DNA of 41,061 nucleotides from Actinomycetota bacterium (GTDB taxonomy: Bacteria; Actinomycetota; Acidimicrobiia; IMCC26256; PALSA-555). Each line of letters opens with the position of its first letter. The first letter of the stretch is position 1. Shown piece by piece: positions 1 through 8,530 of the stretch. A program made the position numbers and the translations under genes. Location of the stretch: assembly GCA_003140175.1 (NCBI GenBank), contig PLJD01000037.1, positions 1 through 41,061 on the forward strand. Direction: 5' to 3'. The notes under the pieces are model-generated. The model worked only from the letters and a program-made list of their open reading frames with translations, was not told where the DNA came from and made no database searches.

Positions 1-227
1 TCGTCAATAGTGCGACAGGCTCCACAGGCTTGACAAATGTCCGGCGAGTGCCGCCTCGGGTGCGCTCGTTACGGCTGTTCGGTCCGCGGATCCGGGTAAT
101 GCCAGCCAGTCCGTTCGGAGCCGCCGAGTCGGCTCCGTTGGTGACAAGTTCGGTGACGGATCATGGGAGGCGAACGCCACGCGAGATTGCCAAGCAAGCC
201 CGTCGACCATGGAGACGGCGTGCGCGG

Positions 228-1388
228 CTACGGGCCGCCGATACCGTCCACGGCGGCGAGCGCCCGTTCGGCAATCGTCGGTCCGGCATAGTCGCAGCGC
301 ACCCGCTCCCGGAGCGGCGCCGCCCTTTGGCGTGCGCCCGAGATGTCAGCGGCCACCTCACGTAACAGCTGGGCCGCGTTCTCGATCGAAGGCTCGGCCC
401 ATTTCTGGTCCGCAGAGTACGACAGCGGTTCGTGATGCCGCACCGGCACCAACTCGTAGTCGACGAGCCACGCCGCGTCGGGGTCGAGATAGGCCAGGTG
501 ACCGCCCCAGCCTGTCGTGACGACCGGGTTCCCATATGCGCAGGCGTCGAACTCGCCGAGCCCCCAGCCCTCGCCGTGCGCGAGCGACACATAGCAGTCG
601 CCGCGCCAGTGCAGTCCGGCCATGCGGTCGGGCGATATGTCGTGCACCTCGAGCCGCACGTGCGGGGCGTGTGGGTACTCGCGGAGAAGACGGGCGACTT
701 CGAGGCTCGTCGTTCCGAATACCGGCGTCTCCAATCCCCACTTGCCGAGGGGCCGCGCCTGGATAGTCGGCGTCGTCTTCACGACGAGCGCGACCCGATC
801 ATCGGAGGTGAATGCTTCGAGGAACGCTCGCATCGTGAGCCACGGCGCCTTGCGCGGGTCCCATCGGGCGATCGTGTAGAAGACGAGGACGTCGTCGGGA
901 AGGTCAAGTGGGACACCCCGATCCCCCGGGACGGGGTCGCAAACAACATGCGGCACGATGCTGATCGGGGACGTCACGCCGCCATCCACAAACACCTGCC
1001 GGTTCCACTCGCAGGGCACGAGCACGGCCTCGACCGCGTTCATCATCTCCGGCCAGTGGGCAGGGACGAGATCCGTCTCCCAGACGGTGTGGCCGATGAG
1101 CGGAACGTCCCCGACCAGTTCGCGTACGGCGCGATAGTGCTCGGGGACCAGATGGGCGATCGTGGGCACGTCGTGGCCAAACTGACAGTCGGGCTGCTCA
1201 TCGCGCCGATACGGGTTGACGTGGGCGCACAAGTCGCGCCCGTCGCCCTCGGCGTGGAAGCCCCGATACTCGACAGCGACGCCCCGAGCGCGCAGCGCTT
1301 CCACGAGCCGATACGACGACTCGCCATATCCCGTGCAGGCGTCCTCGGCAAAATAGCGTAGGGCCAGGCGAGGCGGGCGGGGACGCAT
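228..1388 (-). CDS. GT4-type glycosyltransferase
   Basis: This gene encodes a retaining glycosyltransferase of about 386 residues, expected to transfer a nucleotide-activated sugar in the cytoplasm. The C-terminal half carries HGEGWGLGEFDACAYGNPVV, the acidic Glycos_transf_1 signature that contacts the donor. Upstream, FYTIARWDPRKAP matches the usual entry into the second Rossmann domain. The frame stays open another 130 codons upstream, but that part is antisense-like noise lying over the next gene. The ATG at 1388 sits one base after the TGA of the upstream gene, so the two are translationally coupled. The donor and acceptor cannot be read from sequence. Its place beside three other glycosyltransferases and a PqqD/HprK pair suggests it decorates a glycan or a peptide. 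Confidence 0.85.
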   Translation of the reverse strand: MRPRPPRLALRYFAEDACTGYGESSYRLVEALRARGVAVEYRGFHAEGDGRDLCAHVNPYRRDEQPDCQFGHDVPTIAHLVPEHYRAVRELVGDVPLIGHTVWETDLVPAHWPEMMNAVEAVLVPCEWNRQVFVDGGVTSPISIVPHVVCDPVPGDRGVPLDLPDDVLVFYTIARWDPRKAPWLTMRAFLEAFTSDDRVALVVKTTPTIQARPLGKWGLETPVFGTTSLEVARLLREYPHAPHVRLEVHDISPDRMAGLHWRGDCYVSLAHGEGWGLGEFDACAYGNPVVTTGWGGHLAYLDPDAAWLVDYELVPVRHHEPLSYSADQKWAEPSIENAAQLLREVAADISGARQRAAPLRERVRCDYAGPTIAERALAAVDGIGGP

Positions 1389-1389
1389 C

Positions 1390-2232
1390 TCAGAAGCAGC
1401 CGTGCTGAGGAAGGAACGGCCGCGCCGCGACCGCGTATGTTGAGTCGGCTTCTCGCACCCAACGCTCGCCGATGACCGCCGCGTGCACATCACTGAATTC
1501 CCGACGCTGCTCCTCCCACCACAAATGGGCGTTGAGGTGGAGCGAGTACACGCCGTCAAGGTTGCGTTCGCGTTCGACCAACAGTCGCTTGAGTCCCTCC
1601 GGTGAAGGCTCGAACGCGTGAAAGGCCCGCTGCGGCTCGACATGCACCGCGTCGGGCATGCGTTCGACGAGATCGTGGGCGAGAAAGCAGCTGTGGGTGC
1701 TCCACGAGCCGTCGAGCGCGTCGCCGATCTCCTCTCGCCACGCTTCGATAAAGCGCGCTCCCGGCGCGGCCATGAGGAGCGCATTGGACAGCGACGCCCG
1801 GGCGTGCCCTGTCGCCGGGTCCATCACGTCGGCTTCACGGCCGATCACGGCCGGCCCACGCCAAAGCTCATCGGGCACAGGAGCAACGAACAGCGTGTCG
1901 ATGTCGGCGTAGAGTCCGCCATGCTCGGCCAGCACGTCCAGGCGGACGAAGTCGGCATGGTGCGCGTACGAATAGTGGGCGACCCACGGATCGGAATACT
2001 CGAACTTGCTAACCTCTGGCACCGGCTCAACGCGGTGGAGCGTGACGCGGGGTCGAATCAGATCCCAGTAGAACCCGTAGGGAAGCTCATCGCAATGGAC
2101 GTGCACCTGTTGGGTCTTCACCACCTCGAGACACGACGCGATCGCGAGGTAGTGGACAAGGTGGAAGGGCTCCGCACTGTGTGCGAAACCCCACACAAAG
2201 TGGGCGATGCGCGGGACCGTCTCGACAGACAT
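1390..2232 (-). CDS. GT32-like (DXD sugar-binding) glycosyltransferase
   Basis: The 280-residue product resembles the Gly_transf_sug / GT32 group (OCH1-like and capsule-type transferases). It opens with PRIAHFVWGF, the typical first strand of the family. Near residue 110 it has the metal- and nucleotide-sugar-binding segment HGGLYADIDTLFV, in which the DID is the DXD motif. There is no signal peptide and no membrane segment, so it is probably a soluble cytoplasmic enzyme. It is the first gene of a two-gene operon with the GT4 at 228-1388. It is divergent from the GT4 at 2250, with only 17 bases between the two start codons, so the promoters must lie inside or very close to the coding sequences. 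Donor and acceptor are unknown. Confidence 0.8.
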   Translation of the reverse strand: MSVETVPRIAHFVWGFAHSAEPFHLVHYLAIASCLEVVKTQQVHVHCDELPYGFYWDLIRPRVTLHRVEPVPEVSKFEYSDPWVAHYSYAHHADFVRLDVLAEHGGLYADIDTLFVAPVPDELWRGPAVIGREADVMDPATGHARASLSNALLMAAPGARFIEAWREEIGDALDGSWSTHSCFLAHDLVERMPDAVHVEPQRAFHAFEPSPEGLKRLLVERERNLDGVYSLHLNAHLWWEEQRREFSDVHAAVIGERWVREADSTYAVAARPFLPQHGCF

Positions 2233-2249
2233 GGAATCCGCGACATCCT

Positions 2250-3473
2250 ATGAGCGCAGCGCTGAGCGAAGGCACGAGCGTGCTCTTTCTCGCCCCGATC
2301 GCGCCTGCACGGGGTGGGAACGGCCTCGCCATGCGAGCCGGGATGCTCCTGGAAGCGATCGCGCCCCAGGTGCCCGTCGACGTCGTGGTGGTTCCGGTCT
2401 CGGGCCCCGCCAACGACCTGGAGTGGGTTGCAGGGATGGCCCGCACCGTTCGTGTCATCAGGCCGGTCGACGCGAGCCGCTCGGGGATGCATCTCGCGGC
2501 GCAACTCGCCGATGAGCGGCTCCGCGGGCTGCTCAACAAGACGGCTCCACTTCCCCTGAGAGCGAGCGCGGCGCCACCAACGCTCGCCGGTGACATCGTT
2601 CGCGGGATTCCGGCAAGCACCGACTTGGTCGCCGTGCTCGCCATGCGCTCCTACCTGGCGCCGCTTGGGGCTGAGGTCGCAAGAGGGCTCCGCGCGCCGC
2701 GGCTCGTCGTCGACCTCGATGACGACGATGAGGCGGTATTGCGCTCTCTGGGCGAGCATGCCGAGGCCGAAGCCATCGGTCGTCTCGCGGCGGCATGGCT
2801 TCCGGGAGCGGACGTCGTGCTCACCGCGTCGGCCGTCGATGCGGATGCCGTGCGAGGCCGATACGGGCTCGACCGGGTGGTCGTGGTGCCGAACGCGATG
2901 TGCCCGGTCGCCGATCCGCCTCCGCTTCCCGGCCGGGGCCGGCTGCTTTTCGTCGGGAACCTGACTTACCGGCCCAACCTCGAAGCCGTGTCCCTGCTCG
3001 TCGAGGAGATCCTGCCCCGCGTGCGACGGGCCTGCCCTGCGGTGACGCTCAAGGTTATCGGCCCGTCTGCTCCCGGCTCGCTCGATGAAGTCGCCGACTT
3101 CGAAGGTGTCACAGTCGCCGGGTTCGTCCCCGACCTCGGCCCGAGCTACGCGCGCGCCGACGTGGTGGTGGTTCCCCTGCTCCACGGTGCCGGGACCCGG
3201 ATCAAGGTGCTCGAGGCCTTTGCGCACTGCCGGCCAGTCGTTGCAACCCCGGTCGCGGTCGAGGGCCTCGATGTGCGCGACGGCGAGGACGTGCTGCTCG
3301 CCGATGGCCCCGAGGCGCTCGCGCATGCGATCGTGACCTTGCTCGACGACCCCGCACGCGCAGCGGCCCTTGCGGAGCGAGCCGGGCGCACACTCGCCCG
3401 GTGCTATGTGCCATCAGTGGTTGGGCCCAAGGTGCGCCGAGCGGTCTTACCGTCGAGGACGGAGGCCGCGTGA
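2250..3473 (+). CDS. GT4-type glycosyltransferase (Glyco_trans_1_4)
   Basis: A 407-residue GT-B glycosyltransferase. The N-terminal acceptor domain begins LFLAPIAPARGGNGLAMR. The C-terminal donor domain begins near GRLLFVGNLTYRPN and contains LLHGAGTRIKVLEAFAHCRP, a variant of the family's donor-binding acidic motif. I chose ATG 2250 because the protein reads as family-like from there; the frame is open for 23 more codons, but these overlap the divergent gene. No good Shine-Dalgarno is visible, so the transcript could be leaderless. The TGA overlaps the GTG of the PqqD-like gene (GTGA), which places this transferase in one operon with the PqqD-like, HprK-like and methyltransferase genes. Confidence 0.85.
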   Translation: MSAALSEGTSVLFLAPIAPARGGNGLAMRAGMLLEAIAPQVPVDVVVVPVSGPANDLEWVAGMARTVRVIRPVDASRSGMHLAAQLADERLRGLLNKTAPLPLRASAAPPTLAGDIVRGIPASTDLVAVLAMRSYLAPLGAEVARGLRAPRLVVDLDDDDEAVLRSLGEHAEAEAIGRLAAAWLPGADVVLTASAVDADAVRGRYGLDRVVVVPNAMCPVADPPPLPGRGRLLFVGNLTYRPNLEAVSLLVEEILPRVRRACPAVTLKVIGPSAPGSLDEVADFEGVTVAGFVPDLGPSYARADVVVVPLLHGAGTRIKVLEAFAHCRPVVATPVAVEGLDVRDGEDVLLADGPEALAHAIVTLLDDPARAAALAERAGRTLARCYVPSVVGPKVRRAVLPSRTEAA

Positions 3474-3730
3474 GCACAGAGCATCCAAACCGCGCTGACG
3501 GGCTCGATGTCCATGAGGTGGAGGACGGGCTGGTTGTGTACCACGCCGCGACCGACCGCGTGCATTACCTCAACCCGTCGGCCAGCGTGATCTTCGAGCT
3601 GTGCAACGGCGAGCGCACCAACGAGGAGATCGCCGAGCTCGTTGGGGCCGCGTGGGGACTCGAAGCGTCACCGCGCGACGAGGTCGCCGAGTGTCTGGAG
3701 CGGCTCCGCACTGAGGGGGTCGTGGGATAG
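3470..3730 (+). CDS. PqqD-family peptide chaperone (RRE-like domain)
   Basis: An 86-residue stand-alone PqqD-like domain. In known systems these winged-helix domains bind a precursor's leader peptide and present it to a modifying enzyme. Visible hallmarks are DGLVVYHAATDRVHYLNPSA (the beta-hairpin and the L-N turn) followed by VIFELCNGERTNEEIAELV and a helical end. I chose GTG 3470 rather than an upstream in-frame ATG because GGAGG lies six bases before it and it overlaps the preceding TGA as GTGA. The next gene is an HprK-like P-loop protein, a pairing known from the uncharacterised 'HPr-rel-A' cassettes and from lasso peptide loci. No radical SAM, lasso cyclase or leader peptidase lies nearby, so the substrate is open. 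Confidence 0.8.
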   Translation: MSTEHPNRADGLDVHEVEDGLVVYHAATDRVHYLNPSASVIFELCNGERTNEEIAELVGAAWGLEASPRDEVAECLERLRTEGVVG

Positions 3731-3765
3731 CACCGACCCTTGAGTTCCAGCTCCTCTGGCACCGG

Positions 3766-4548
3766 GTGCGGGTGAACGCGCCCGACGAGCGCACCGCGGC
3801 GGGCATCGAGGCGATCGCCCCCACGGCGGGCCAACCGATGAAGCCGCTACGCACGATGCACTACGACATCGAGATCAACGGGCACGGGCTCGTGATCCTC
3901 GAGCAGGGCGACGTGGTGGGCCGCGTCGACGGGCCCGAGGCCGCGCGCGATCTCGTGTACATCCGCACGCACCGCCGCGCCTTCGAGTTGGCTTCACTCG
4001 TGGGCTGGGTTCGCGTCCACGCCGCGCTGGTCGACATCGGCGGGCGACGTGTGCTGGTGGCCGGACCGTCGGGGGTCGGGAAGACCACCTTGGCGGTACG
4101 CCTGCTCGTCGACGGTCATGCCGTGCAAGGTGACGAGAGTGTGCTCGTCCGCGCGGGAACCGCGATCGCCGTTCCCCGCCCCCTGCATGTCGAGGCCGAC
4201 GGCGCATCGCTCGTACCCGAGCTCGCGCCGCTCCTTCCGCGACTGCCACGGGTCGAAGGGACGGCGGTGCTCGACCCCGGGCGCTGCGGCTTTGGCTGGC
4301 AGCTCCGCGAGGCGCCACTCGATCATGTCGTGCTGCTCGGTCGCGACCCGGGCGCTCCGAGCTGTCGCCGAGCGGCGCAGACGGAGGCGATGACCGCCCT
4401 GGTCCCGGAGGTGTTCCCGGTCACCGAGACCAAGCGGGTGCTGCTCGGTGAGTTGACGGCAGCGCTCGCCGGCGTCGCCGTCTGGCGCCTGTCCGTCGGC
4501 GAGCCCGCCGCGATGCGCGCCGCGTTGCTCGATGTCGTTGAGCGTTGA
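3766..4548 (+). CDS. HPr kinase/phosphorylase-like P-loop protein
   Basis: A roughly 260-residue protein with the HprK C-terminal fold. The Walker A GPSGVGKTT is at about residues 100-108, preceded by the family-typical LVGWVRVHAALVDIGGRRVLVAG and followed by GHAVQGDESVLV, where the acidic residues would hold the catalytic metal. Classical HprK phosphorylates a serine of HPr. No HPr is encoded here, and paralogues next to PqqD-like proteins are thought to act on peptides or sugars. The start is uncertain: GTG 3766 is used, but the frame is open back to 3715 and the upstream residues (APTLEFQLLWHR) look protein-like, so an unusual start near 3724-3730, touching the PqqD stop, is possible. The TGA overlaps the next gene's TTG inside a triple GTTGAGC repeat. 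Confidence 0.75.
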   Translation: MRVNAPDERTAAGIEAIAPTAGQPMKPLRTMHYDIEINGHGLVILEQGDVVGRVDGPEAARDLVYIRTHRRAFELASLVGWVRVHAALVDIGGRRVLVAGPSGVGKTTLAVRLLVDGHAVQGDESVLVRAGTAIAVPRPLHVEADGASLVPELAPLLPRLPRVEGTAVLDPGRCGFGWQLREAPLDHVVLLGRDPGAPSCRRAAQTEAMTALVPEVFPVTETKRVLLGELTAALAGVAVWRLSVGEPAAMRAALLDVVER

Positions 4549-4557
4549 GCGTTGAGC
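4537..4557 (+). repeat. Triple GTTGAGC tandem repeat at a gene junction
   Basis: Three perfect 7-base units cover the last codons and stop of the HprK-like gene and the TTG start of the methyltransferase. Gain or loss of one unit would change the reading frame at the end of the first gene and shift the coupled start of the second. Confidence 0.85.
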
Positions 4558-5258
4558 GCAAGGGTCTGAGGCTCCCCGGACTGGGCCGGGAGATCGCGGT
4601 GACGACGTTGACGATTCCGGAGACCGCGCGCAGCGTCACCTTCCGAACGGCGCTGGAGGCCGCCCCGCGTCGTCCTCAGGTCGTCGAGACGGGCACGACG
4701 CGCAATGCTGCGGCCTGGGAAGGCGACGGCTGTTCGACACTCGTGTTCGGAGCCTGGATCGCCCGACACGGCGGCCGACTCGTCTCGATCGACATCAGCC
4801 CCAGCGCGGTCCAGACGTCCCGGCGCCTGCTGCGCCAGTGGAGCCTACCGGGGGAGGTGGTGTGTGCAGACTCCCTCAGTTACCCCGAACAGCGGACCGA
4901 GCCGATCGATCTCGCGTATCTCGACTCGCTCGCCTTCGACTTCCGCTTCGGCGGCGCCTCCCAGCGCCAAACCCTCGCTGAGGCCCAACTTGCCTGGCGG
5001 AAGCTCTCGCCCGGCGGCGTGATCCTCCTGGACGACGCCCACCTCGCGTACGGCGGCAAGCACACGCTGGCTCGGGCGTGGCTGATGGGCCACGGCGCCG
5101 AGACACTGGCCGTGGGCCCACGCCGGGTAGCGATGCGAAGGCCACGGCGCGCGTCGCATGGCCTGAGAGTTGGCTCCCGGCCGGGGCCATCACTCGCGGG
5201 AAGGGCAGTGTCGAAGGTCGGGTGGCTGATCGATCGTCCGCGAGTTCGCGGCACTTGA
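4545..5258 (+). CDS. Class I SAM-dependent methyltransferase (Methyltransf_24-like)
   Basis: A 237-residue Rossmann-type methyltransferase. Motif I reads VVETGTTRNAAAWEG, followed by GGRLVSIDIS (acidic end of strand 2, binding the SAM ribose), IDLAYLDS and LSPGGVILLDDAH. This order matches the Methyltransf_24 / cephalosporin-hydroxylase-like group often found in glycan and peptide tailoring loci. The C-terminus is Arg-rich and poorly conserved in appearance. TTG 4545 overlaps the upstream TGA, but GTG 4599 has a better ribosome site (GGGAG, six bases away) and may be the true start; the frame is closed by a stop at 4539. It is the last gene of the + operon and converges on the dioxygenase fusion gene at 5323. 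The methyl acceptor is unknown. Confidence 0.75.
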   Translation: MSVERKGLRLPGLGREIAVTTLTIPETARSVTFRTALEAAPRRPQVVETGTTRNAAAWEGDGCSTLVFGAWIARHGGRLVSIDISPSAVQTSRRLLRQWSLPGEVVCADSLSYPEQRTEPIDLAYLDSLAFDFRFGGASQRQTLAEAQLAWRKLSPGGVILLDDAHLAYGGKHTLARAWLMGHGAETLAVGPRRVAMRRPRRASHGLRVGSRPGPSLAGRAVSKVGWLIDRPRVRGT

Positions 5259-5322
5259 GTCGGCCACCGCCGGCAACGAATCGGAGCCTGCTCGTGCGGT
5301 CTCGGCCACTCCGCGCCCCGGC

Positions 5323-7380
5323 TCAGGTCACCGGTGTGGGCCTGCTGAGCTCCGCCACGGCGGCTTCGGTGACGGGATCACCAGCGATTCGCGTGTGTCG
5401 CATGACTCGCGCCTCGCGCCAGTCCCAGCCGCGGGCGCGGTGCAAGACGCACCGGTTGTCCCACACCGCGATGTCGCCCACCCGCCAACGGTGGCAGAGG
5501 ACCCGCGGTGGGCGACAGGCGAAGGTGAGGAGCCCGCTGGCAAGTGCCTGCGCGCTCTCGTCGTCCATCCCCCGGATCGCGGCTACGTGTCGATCAATGA
5601 AGAGTGCTCGACGTTTGGTGACGGGATGCAGTTTGACGAGATCGTGCTCAGCGCGCACTTGAGCCGAGACCTCTGGAGAGCCGTGAGCGGCGCTGTCGAG
5701 TTTGGTCAGCCAATACCCGTAGATGTGGGTAGCAGTCAGGCTGTCGAAGCGAGCCTTCTCCTCGGGTGACAAGGCGTCATATGCAGCTCGCAGGTCGGCG
5801 AATTCCGTCTCACCGCCCCGTCGGGGGACGACGTCGGCCGACAGCAGCGACGCCTTCGACGAAACGGGTCGACACGAGCTATCTGTGTGCCATTCCTGCG
5901 CGCCGGTCAGGGCACGAATCACCGAATCGCTTGGGTTAGTGATCCAACTGCCGTCGCCGGCACGGGCGGCGACTTCAATGATGCCTTTGCTGGGAAGCTC
6001 GATCGATTGCTCGATCTCGCCGAAGCGCCGACCGAAGGCCACCTGCTCGTCGTTGCTGAGGCACTGGCCGGGGAAGACGAGCAGAGCGAACTCATGGAAT
6101 GCGGCTTCGATCTGCCTCCATGTGCGGTCATCCAGCCTGCCCAGGTCCGCACCGGTGACCACCGCGCCGAGTGTCGACTCGGTGGGTGTAACCGTGAGGA
6201 TCCGAGACGTGCGGGTGCGCTGCGACTCGGAGCCTTGCGCACCGTTCCAGCCGGCGAGGCGTCGGGCCCCGCCGCGTGAGGCATGGCGAAGCCGCGCCAC
6301 CGTCCGCTGTCCTCGGCCGTGGGCGTCATAGAGACGCGCCATCCGCGCGGCACTGAGCGCGCGTGGCAGCAGGGCGGCTTCCCGATACGCCAAGCCAGCC
6401 GTGGGATGCCGGACGGCCCAGCGCGTCGCTCGACTCCAGGATCGGCCACCTCGAAGCTGCAGCGGCGCCGACATGCCGAACAAGTCCTCGACGGCAGCCA
6501 CGAAGCCGGAGAGACAACGCAGCTTGCCGACCCGTGCGAAGCGTTCGCGTACCTCTCCCCAGTCGACGGCGCCATCGCGACCCTGCGCGTTCAAGAGTGC
6601 GAAGTCATACAGCGCACGAAGCGGAAGATGCAGGAGGCGGTAGCCATCATCTTGGAGCTGGGCATGCGCGATCAGCAGGGCAAACGCATGAGTGGGATTG
6701 GGTAACGCCTGCGCGCGACCATTGAGTTCGGCCGCGCTCGCATGAGCCCAGAGGTCAGCGTCGGGCAGGACTGCGGCGTGGCGGCTCATCAACGTCGAGC
6801 GGTGTAGTTCGAGCGAACCGCTCCGCCCGGGCAAGACGAGCGGCGCCACCTCGTGGTCGGCACCCTCCTCGCGGCAGACGACCGCGAGGGGCCGATAGCC
6901 GCAGGCGTGAGCCACTCGGCACGCGTCGGGGATCGCAGCGGGGTGTACGAGGACATCGATGTCGACCATCGTGCGGGCCGCTGGGTCGGGGAGCCAGCCC
7001 GCGAGTAGCAGGTGCAGTCCCTTGATCGGCATCGCCGCGATTCCGGCGTCGCTGAGCGCTGCGAGAAGTTCTTCGCCCTGGGCACGCAGGTCGGCGCTCC
7101 GAAGCGCGTTCTCGGCGTGTGCGTCTTCGAGAACCGCGAGCGGGGAGCTGTCTCCAGAAATGGCTCGCAGCGCACGGGGGAGTGGACGCACGCCTCGTGC
7201 GGCAAGCGCGGACCAGACTGCGGGCAGCAGTCGGTGCTCGGCGGCGAGTCTGCAGACGTCGTCCCAACCTGTGGTCGGCTCGCGTGGACCCTCGGTCGCC
7301 CTGGGGTTCAGCTGCGCCGCGAGCTCGCGGAGCGCGGCTTCCCGTTGTCTCGGGGCGAGGCGATCTGGGTCCCGGTTCAT
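5323..7380 (-). CDS. Nucleotidyltransferase-like domain fused to TauD/TfdA dioxygenase
   Basis: A 685-residue two-domain protein. Residues 1 to about 350 resemble the NTP_transf_5 nucleotidyltransferase-like family: PIKG at 118-121 and MVDIDVLV at 138-145, where D140/D142 would bind metal. Residues about 395-685 are a TauD/TfdA Fe(II)/2-oxoglutarate dioxygenase: EWHTD gives H498 and D500, WDNRCVLHRA gives distal H647, and an Arg near 658-661 would bind 2-oxoglutarate. The start ATG 7380 overlaps the upstream TGA as ATGA. The linker (about 352-395) has no stop, and its only possible start is GTG at V361, far ahead of the second domain, so a single polypeptide is the best reading. Sequencing error or a read-together pair cannot be excluded. 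The substrate is unknown; the operon begins with a small secreted peptide. Confidence 0.8.
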   Translation of the reverse strand: MNRDPDRLAPRQREAALRELAAQLNPRATEGPREPTTGWDDVCRLAAEHRLLPAVWSALAARGVRPLPRALRAISGDSSPLAVLEDAHAENALRSADLRAQGEELLAALSDAGIAAMPIKGLHLLLAGWLPDPAARTMVDIDVLVHPAAIPDACRVAHACGYRPLAVVCREEGADHEVAPLVLPGRSGSLELHRSTLMSRHAAVLPDADLWAHASAAELNGRAQALPNPTHAFALLIAHAQLQDDGYRLLHLPLRALYDFALLNAQGRDGAVDWGEVRERFARVGKLRCLSGFVAAVEDLFGMSAPLQLRGGRSWSRATRWAVRHPTAGLAYREAALLPRALSAARMARLYDAHGRGQRTVARLRHASRGGARRLAGWNGAQGSESQRTRTSRILTVTPTESTLGAVVTGADLGRLDDRTWRQIEAAFHEFALLVFPGQCLSNDEQVAFGRRFGEIEQSIELPSKGIIEVAARAGDGSWITNPSDSVIRALTGAQEWHTDSSCRPVSSKASLLSADVVPRRGGETEFADLRAAYDALSPEEKARFDSLTATHIYGYWLTKLDSAAHGSPEVSAQVRAEHDLVKLHPVTKRRALFIDRHVAAIRGMDDESAQALASGLLTFACRPPRVLCHRWRVGDIAVWDNRCVLHRARGWDWREARVMRHTRIAGDPVTEAAVAELSRPTPVT

Positions 7381-8504
7381 GTGCACGGCGACGTGGCGGC
7401 ACGAGTCCAGCCCTCGGCAAGGCGGCGCTTCACTATGTATTCGGTCTTGTGGGGTACGCAGGCTGCGGCGCGTCCGAAGGCGTCAGCCGCGCCCGGGCCT
7501 TCGCCGAGCGCGAACCGGCACAGGCCCAGCAGATGCCAAGCCCATTCGCCGAAGACACGTTCGTCGTAGGAGCTGCCGGTCGCGACGACGTCCTCGAGAT
7601 CGAGTGCGAGCAACCACTCGAGCCGCGGGCTTGCGAGCCGAGGACGGCCCGTGGCGAACTCGTGCACCGCGGCGGCCAGCTCGAGCGCGGGGACGTTCGG
7701 AAAACGTTCGAGACCCTCCGCGACCAGATCTGCCAGTTCCGCGTTGATGCGGCCGGCGGCAAGCTCGTGGACGATGAGATCAATCCACACCAGCCGGTCG
7801 TCGTGCTGGGGAACCTGGCGGCTCTGCACAACCGCGATGCCGCGCTTCCACATGGCGACCGCGCGGTCAGCCTCGCCGCGATCCTCGTAGATTCGGGCGA
7901 GATGGTCGTAGTAGAAGATCCGCTCCGGCCATTCATCGAGCGCAGCCAGCAGCATGGCCTCGTTGCGTTCGTGCTTCTGGCTCTGATCGCCCTCGTAACC
8001 GAGATGCTCGATCGTGATGAGATCGCTATCGGTGATGATGAGACCATCCCGATCCGCGCGTGCGTATAGCGACGACAACAGTGTCTCGTGGATGATGCCG
8101 CGAAAGCGAAGATCTGGGGCGTTGCGCCACAAGCGGCATTCGTAATACGGGGTCCAGCCCACGCGGGGAACGAAGCGAACGCGGAAGGCGCCATGCTCGT
8201 CATCCTGGCTGAGGCTGCTGCGAACCGCATCGTTGTCCGCCACGCGGACTCGTTCGTCGGCGTCGATGTAGAGGATCCACTCACCCGAGGCGAGATCCAA
8301 CGATCGGTTCCGTGGCGCCGAGAACTCGCCTCGCCACGGCTCGCGTGCGGTGACAGCGCCATGGCGTCTCGCGATATCGAGCGAGTCATCGACCGACCCG
8401 GTATCGACGACGACCACCTCGTCGACCAGCCCGTCCAACGAGGTGAGGCACGCGTCGAGATGCTCGGCCTCATCCCGGACGATCATCGCCGCGGACAGGA
8501 GCAC
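7377..8504 (-). CDS. GT2 glycosyltransferase with helical-repeat C-terminus (SunS-like layout)
   Basis: A 375-residue protein. The N-terminal 190 residues or so are a GT-A GT2 domain: MIVRDEAEHL, VVVDTGSVDDS, APRNRSLDLASGEWILYIDADE (the DADE at 81-84 is the metal-binding DXD), and RLWRNAPDLRFRGIIHE. The rest looks like TPR-type helices (for example YYDHLARIYEDRGEADRAVAMWKRGI). This layout is shared with SunS, the peptide S-glycosyltransferase of glycocin synthesis, and with many uncharacterised GT2-TPR proteins, so peptide glycosylation is possible but not shown. The GTG start at 8504 gives the normal family N-terminus. It lies 26 bases after the secreted-peptide gene and overlaps the downstream fusion gene by four bases, so the three form one operon. 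Confidence 0.82.
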   Translation of the reverse strand: MLLSAAMIVRDEAEHLDACLTSLDGLVDEVVVVDTGSVDDSLDIARRHGAVTAREPWRGEFSAPRNRSLDLASGEWILYIDADERVRVADNDAVRSSLSQDDEHGAFRVRFVPRVGWTPYYECRLWRNAPDLRFRGIIHETLLSSLYARADRDGLIITDSDLITIEHLGYEGDQSQKHERNEAMLLAALDEWPERIFYYDHLARIYEDRGEADRAVAMWKRGIAVVQSRQVPQHDDRLVWIDLIVHELAAGRINAELADLVAEGLERFPNVPALELAAAVHEFATGRPRLASPRLEWLLALDLEDVVATGSSYDERVFGEWAWHLLGLCRFALGEGPGAADAFGRAAACVPHKTEYIVKRRLAEGWTRAATSPCT

Positions 8505-8530
8505 GGGCGTACCGCCGGCGCTACGCCGAA

